This document shows positions 63,211 through 64,000 of a stretch of 64,000 nucleotides of DNA, piece by piece. Below the pieces are notes generated by a model. It worked only from the letters and a program-made list of their open reading frames with translations. It was not told the DNA's origin and did no database searches. The translations under genes and the position numbers were made by a program. The stretch's first letter is position 1; each line of letters begins with the position of its first letter. The stretch is from Mycolicibacterium hassiacum DSM 44199 (GTDB taxonomy: Bacteria > Actinomycetota > Actinomycetes > Mycobacteriales > Mycobacteriaceae): positions 248,001-312,000 of the forward strand of contig NZ_LR026975.1 in assembly GCF_900603025.1 (NCBI RefSeq), in the 5' to 3' direction.

Positions 63211-64000
63211 ATGACGCAGCTGTCGCAGAACCACCGAATGCTGAACTGCCGGGGCACCCGCATCCACGCGGTCGAAGAGGGCGAAGGGCCGCTGGTGATC
63301 CTGGTCCACGGTTTTCCGGAATCCTGGTATTCCTGGCGACACCAGATCCCGGCGCTGGCCGCCGCCGGCTACCGGGTGGTCGCGATCGATCAGCGCGGCT
63401 ACGGCCGGTCATCGAAGTACCGGGTGCAACGCGCCTACCGGATCAAGGAACTGGTCGGCGACATCGTCGGCGTGATCGACGCGTATGGCGAGAAACAGGC
63501 CGTCGTGGTGGGTCACGACTGGGGTGCACCGGTTGCCTGGACCTTCGCCTGGCTGCAACCCGACCGGTGCCGCGGCGTGGTGGGTATCAGCGTGCCGTTC
63601 GCGGGGCGCGGTGTCATCGGCCTGCCCGGCAGCCCGTTCGGGGAACGGCGTCCCGGGGAGTACCACCGCGTGCTCGCCGGGCCGGGAAAGGTTTGGTACC
63701 AGGAGTATTTCGGAGCCCAGGACGCTATCATCGCGGAGATCGAGGAGGATCTGCGCGGCTGGCTGCTCGGGCTGACCTACACGGTGTCCGGAGAGGGCAT
63801 GATCGCGGCCACCCAGGAGGCGCTGGCCGCAGGGGTCGATCCTGCGGCGATGGACCCCGTCGAGGCGATCCGATCGGGCCCGCTGTGCCTGCCAGAGGGG
63901 GCGCGACTCAAGGATGCGTTTCGTTACCCGGACACCATGCCGGACTGGTTCACCGAGGCCGATCTCGATTTCTACAGCGGCGAATTCGAACGATCGGGCT
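63211..64000 (+). CDS. Epoxide hydrolase-like alpha/beta hydrolase, partial at window edge
   Basis: The visible 263 residues are the N-terminal part of an alpha/beta hydrolase. They show the oxyanion motif LVHGFPESWYSWRHQIPALAAAGYRVVAIDQRGYGRS and the nucleophile D103 in VVVGHDWGAPVAW, characteristic of soluble epoxide hydrolases. The cap domain has begun (WYQEYFGAQDA...); the catalytic His and the C-terminus lie outside. AAGGGGGGC precedes the ATG, 14 nt after the fusion monooxygenase. It may open an epoxide made by the monooxygenases of this island. Confidence 0.9.
   Translation, partial: MTQLSQNHRMLNCRGTRIHAVEEGEGPLVILVHGFPESWYSWRHQIPALAAAGYRVVAIDQRGYGRSSKYRVQRAYRIKELVGDIVGVIDAYGEKQAVVVGHDWGAPVAWTFAWLQPDRCRGVVGISVPFAGRGVIGLPGSPFGERRPGEYHRVLAGPGKVWYQEYFGAQDAIIAEIEEDLRGWLLGLTYTVSGEGMIAATQEALAAGVDPAAMDPVEAIRSGPLCLPEGARLKDAFRYPDTMPDWFTEADLDFYSGEFERSG

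Overview
The window is about 69% GC, has dense overlapping ATGA/TGATG gene junctions, frequent GTG starts and a gene order that matches Mycobacterium. The order runs mftR/mftA-G, rpsJ-rpsQ, atsA, rplN-rplO, sppA, secY-adk-map, sigL-rslA and mmsB-fadE-mmsA, as recalled for the M. tuberculosis Rv0691c-Rv0753c region. The GC content and the many P450, acyl-CoA and regulator genes suggest a rapidly growing Mycolicibacterium. The species cannot be fixed from the sequence alone.

Layout. 1-3.4 kb: a two-domain VOC protein coupled to an ECF sigma factor, then a malic enzyme (all minus). 3.5-10.7 kb: a complete mycofactocin locus, with the TetR repressor mftR divergent from mftA-B-C-D-E-F-G; it makes and glycosylates the Val-Tyr-derived redox cofactor. 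10.5-17.4 kb: an accessory block with a DHA2-type MFS exporter, its divergent TetR regulator, two tandem paralogous P450s with striking palindromic operators, and a lipoprotein carboxylesterase. 17.4-31.9 kb: the S10 and spc ribosomal protein operons, separated by a type I sulfatase, its formylglycine-generating enzyme and a DUF4333 lipoprotein. Each ribosomal operon has a recognisable promoter and terminator. 32-36 kb: a DUF732 secreted protein, an apparently N-terminally shortened sppA, and two paralogous SAM methyltransferases. 36.4-40.4 kb: secY-adk-map, then sigL with its zinc anti-sigma factor rslA.

40.5-45.0 kb holds the most unusual feature. A compact four-gene unit (ThDP enzyme, SRPBCC protein, KASIII-like condensing enzyme lacking the usual His, HisC-like aminotransferase) lies between rslA and the MarR gene that, as recalled, directly follows rslA in M. 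tuberculosis. It is preceded by a TGAACC-N16-CGTGTC element that matches, with the same spacing, the element upstream of sigL itself. It therefore looks like a SigL-controlled small-metabolite pathway acquired beside its own sigma factor.

45.6-52.1 kb: a GAF histidine kinase/NarL-type regulator pair, a HAD hydrolase and the valine-catabolic mmsA-fadE-mmsB operon. 52.3-64 kb: a catabolic island with a P450, a TetR regulator with a 20-bp perfect palindrome, an acyl-CoA ligase, an acyl-CoA dehydrogenase pair (one frameshifted at a G6 run), a crotonase, an LLM-class flavin monooxygenase, a rare fusion of a 2Fe-2S/FAD/NAD reductase to an FAD monooxygenase, and a truncated epoxide hydrolase at the window edge. 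No rRNA, tRNA, CRISPR array or insertion sequence was recognised.
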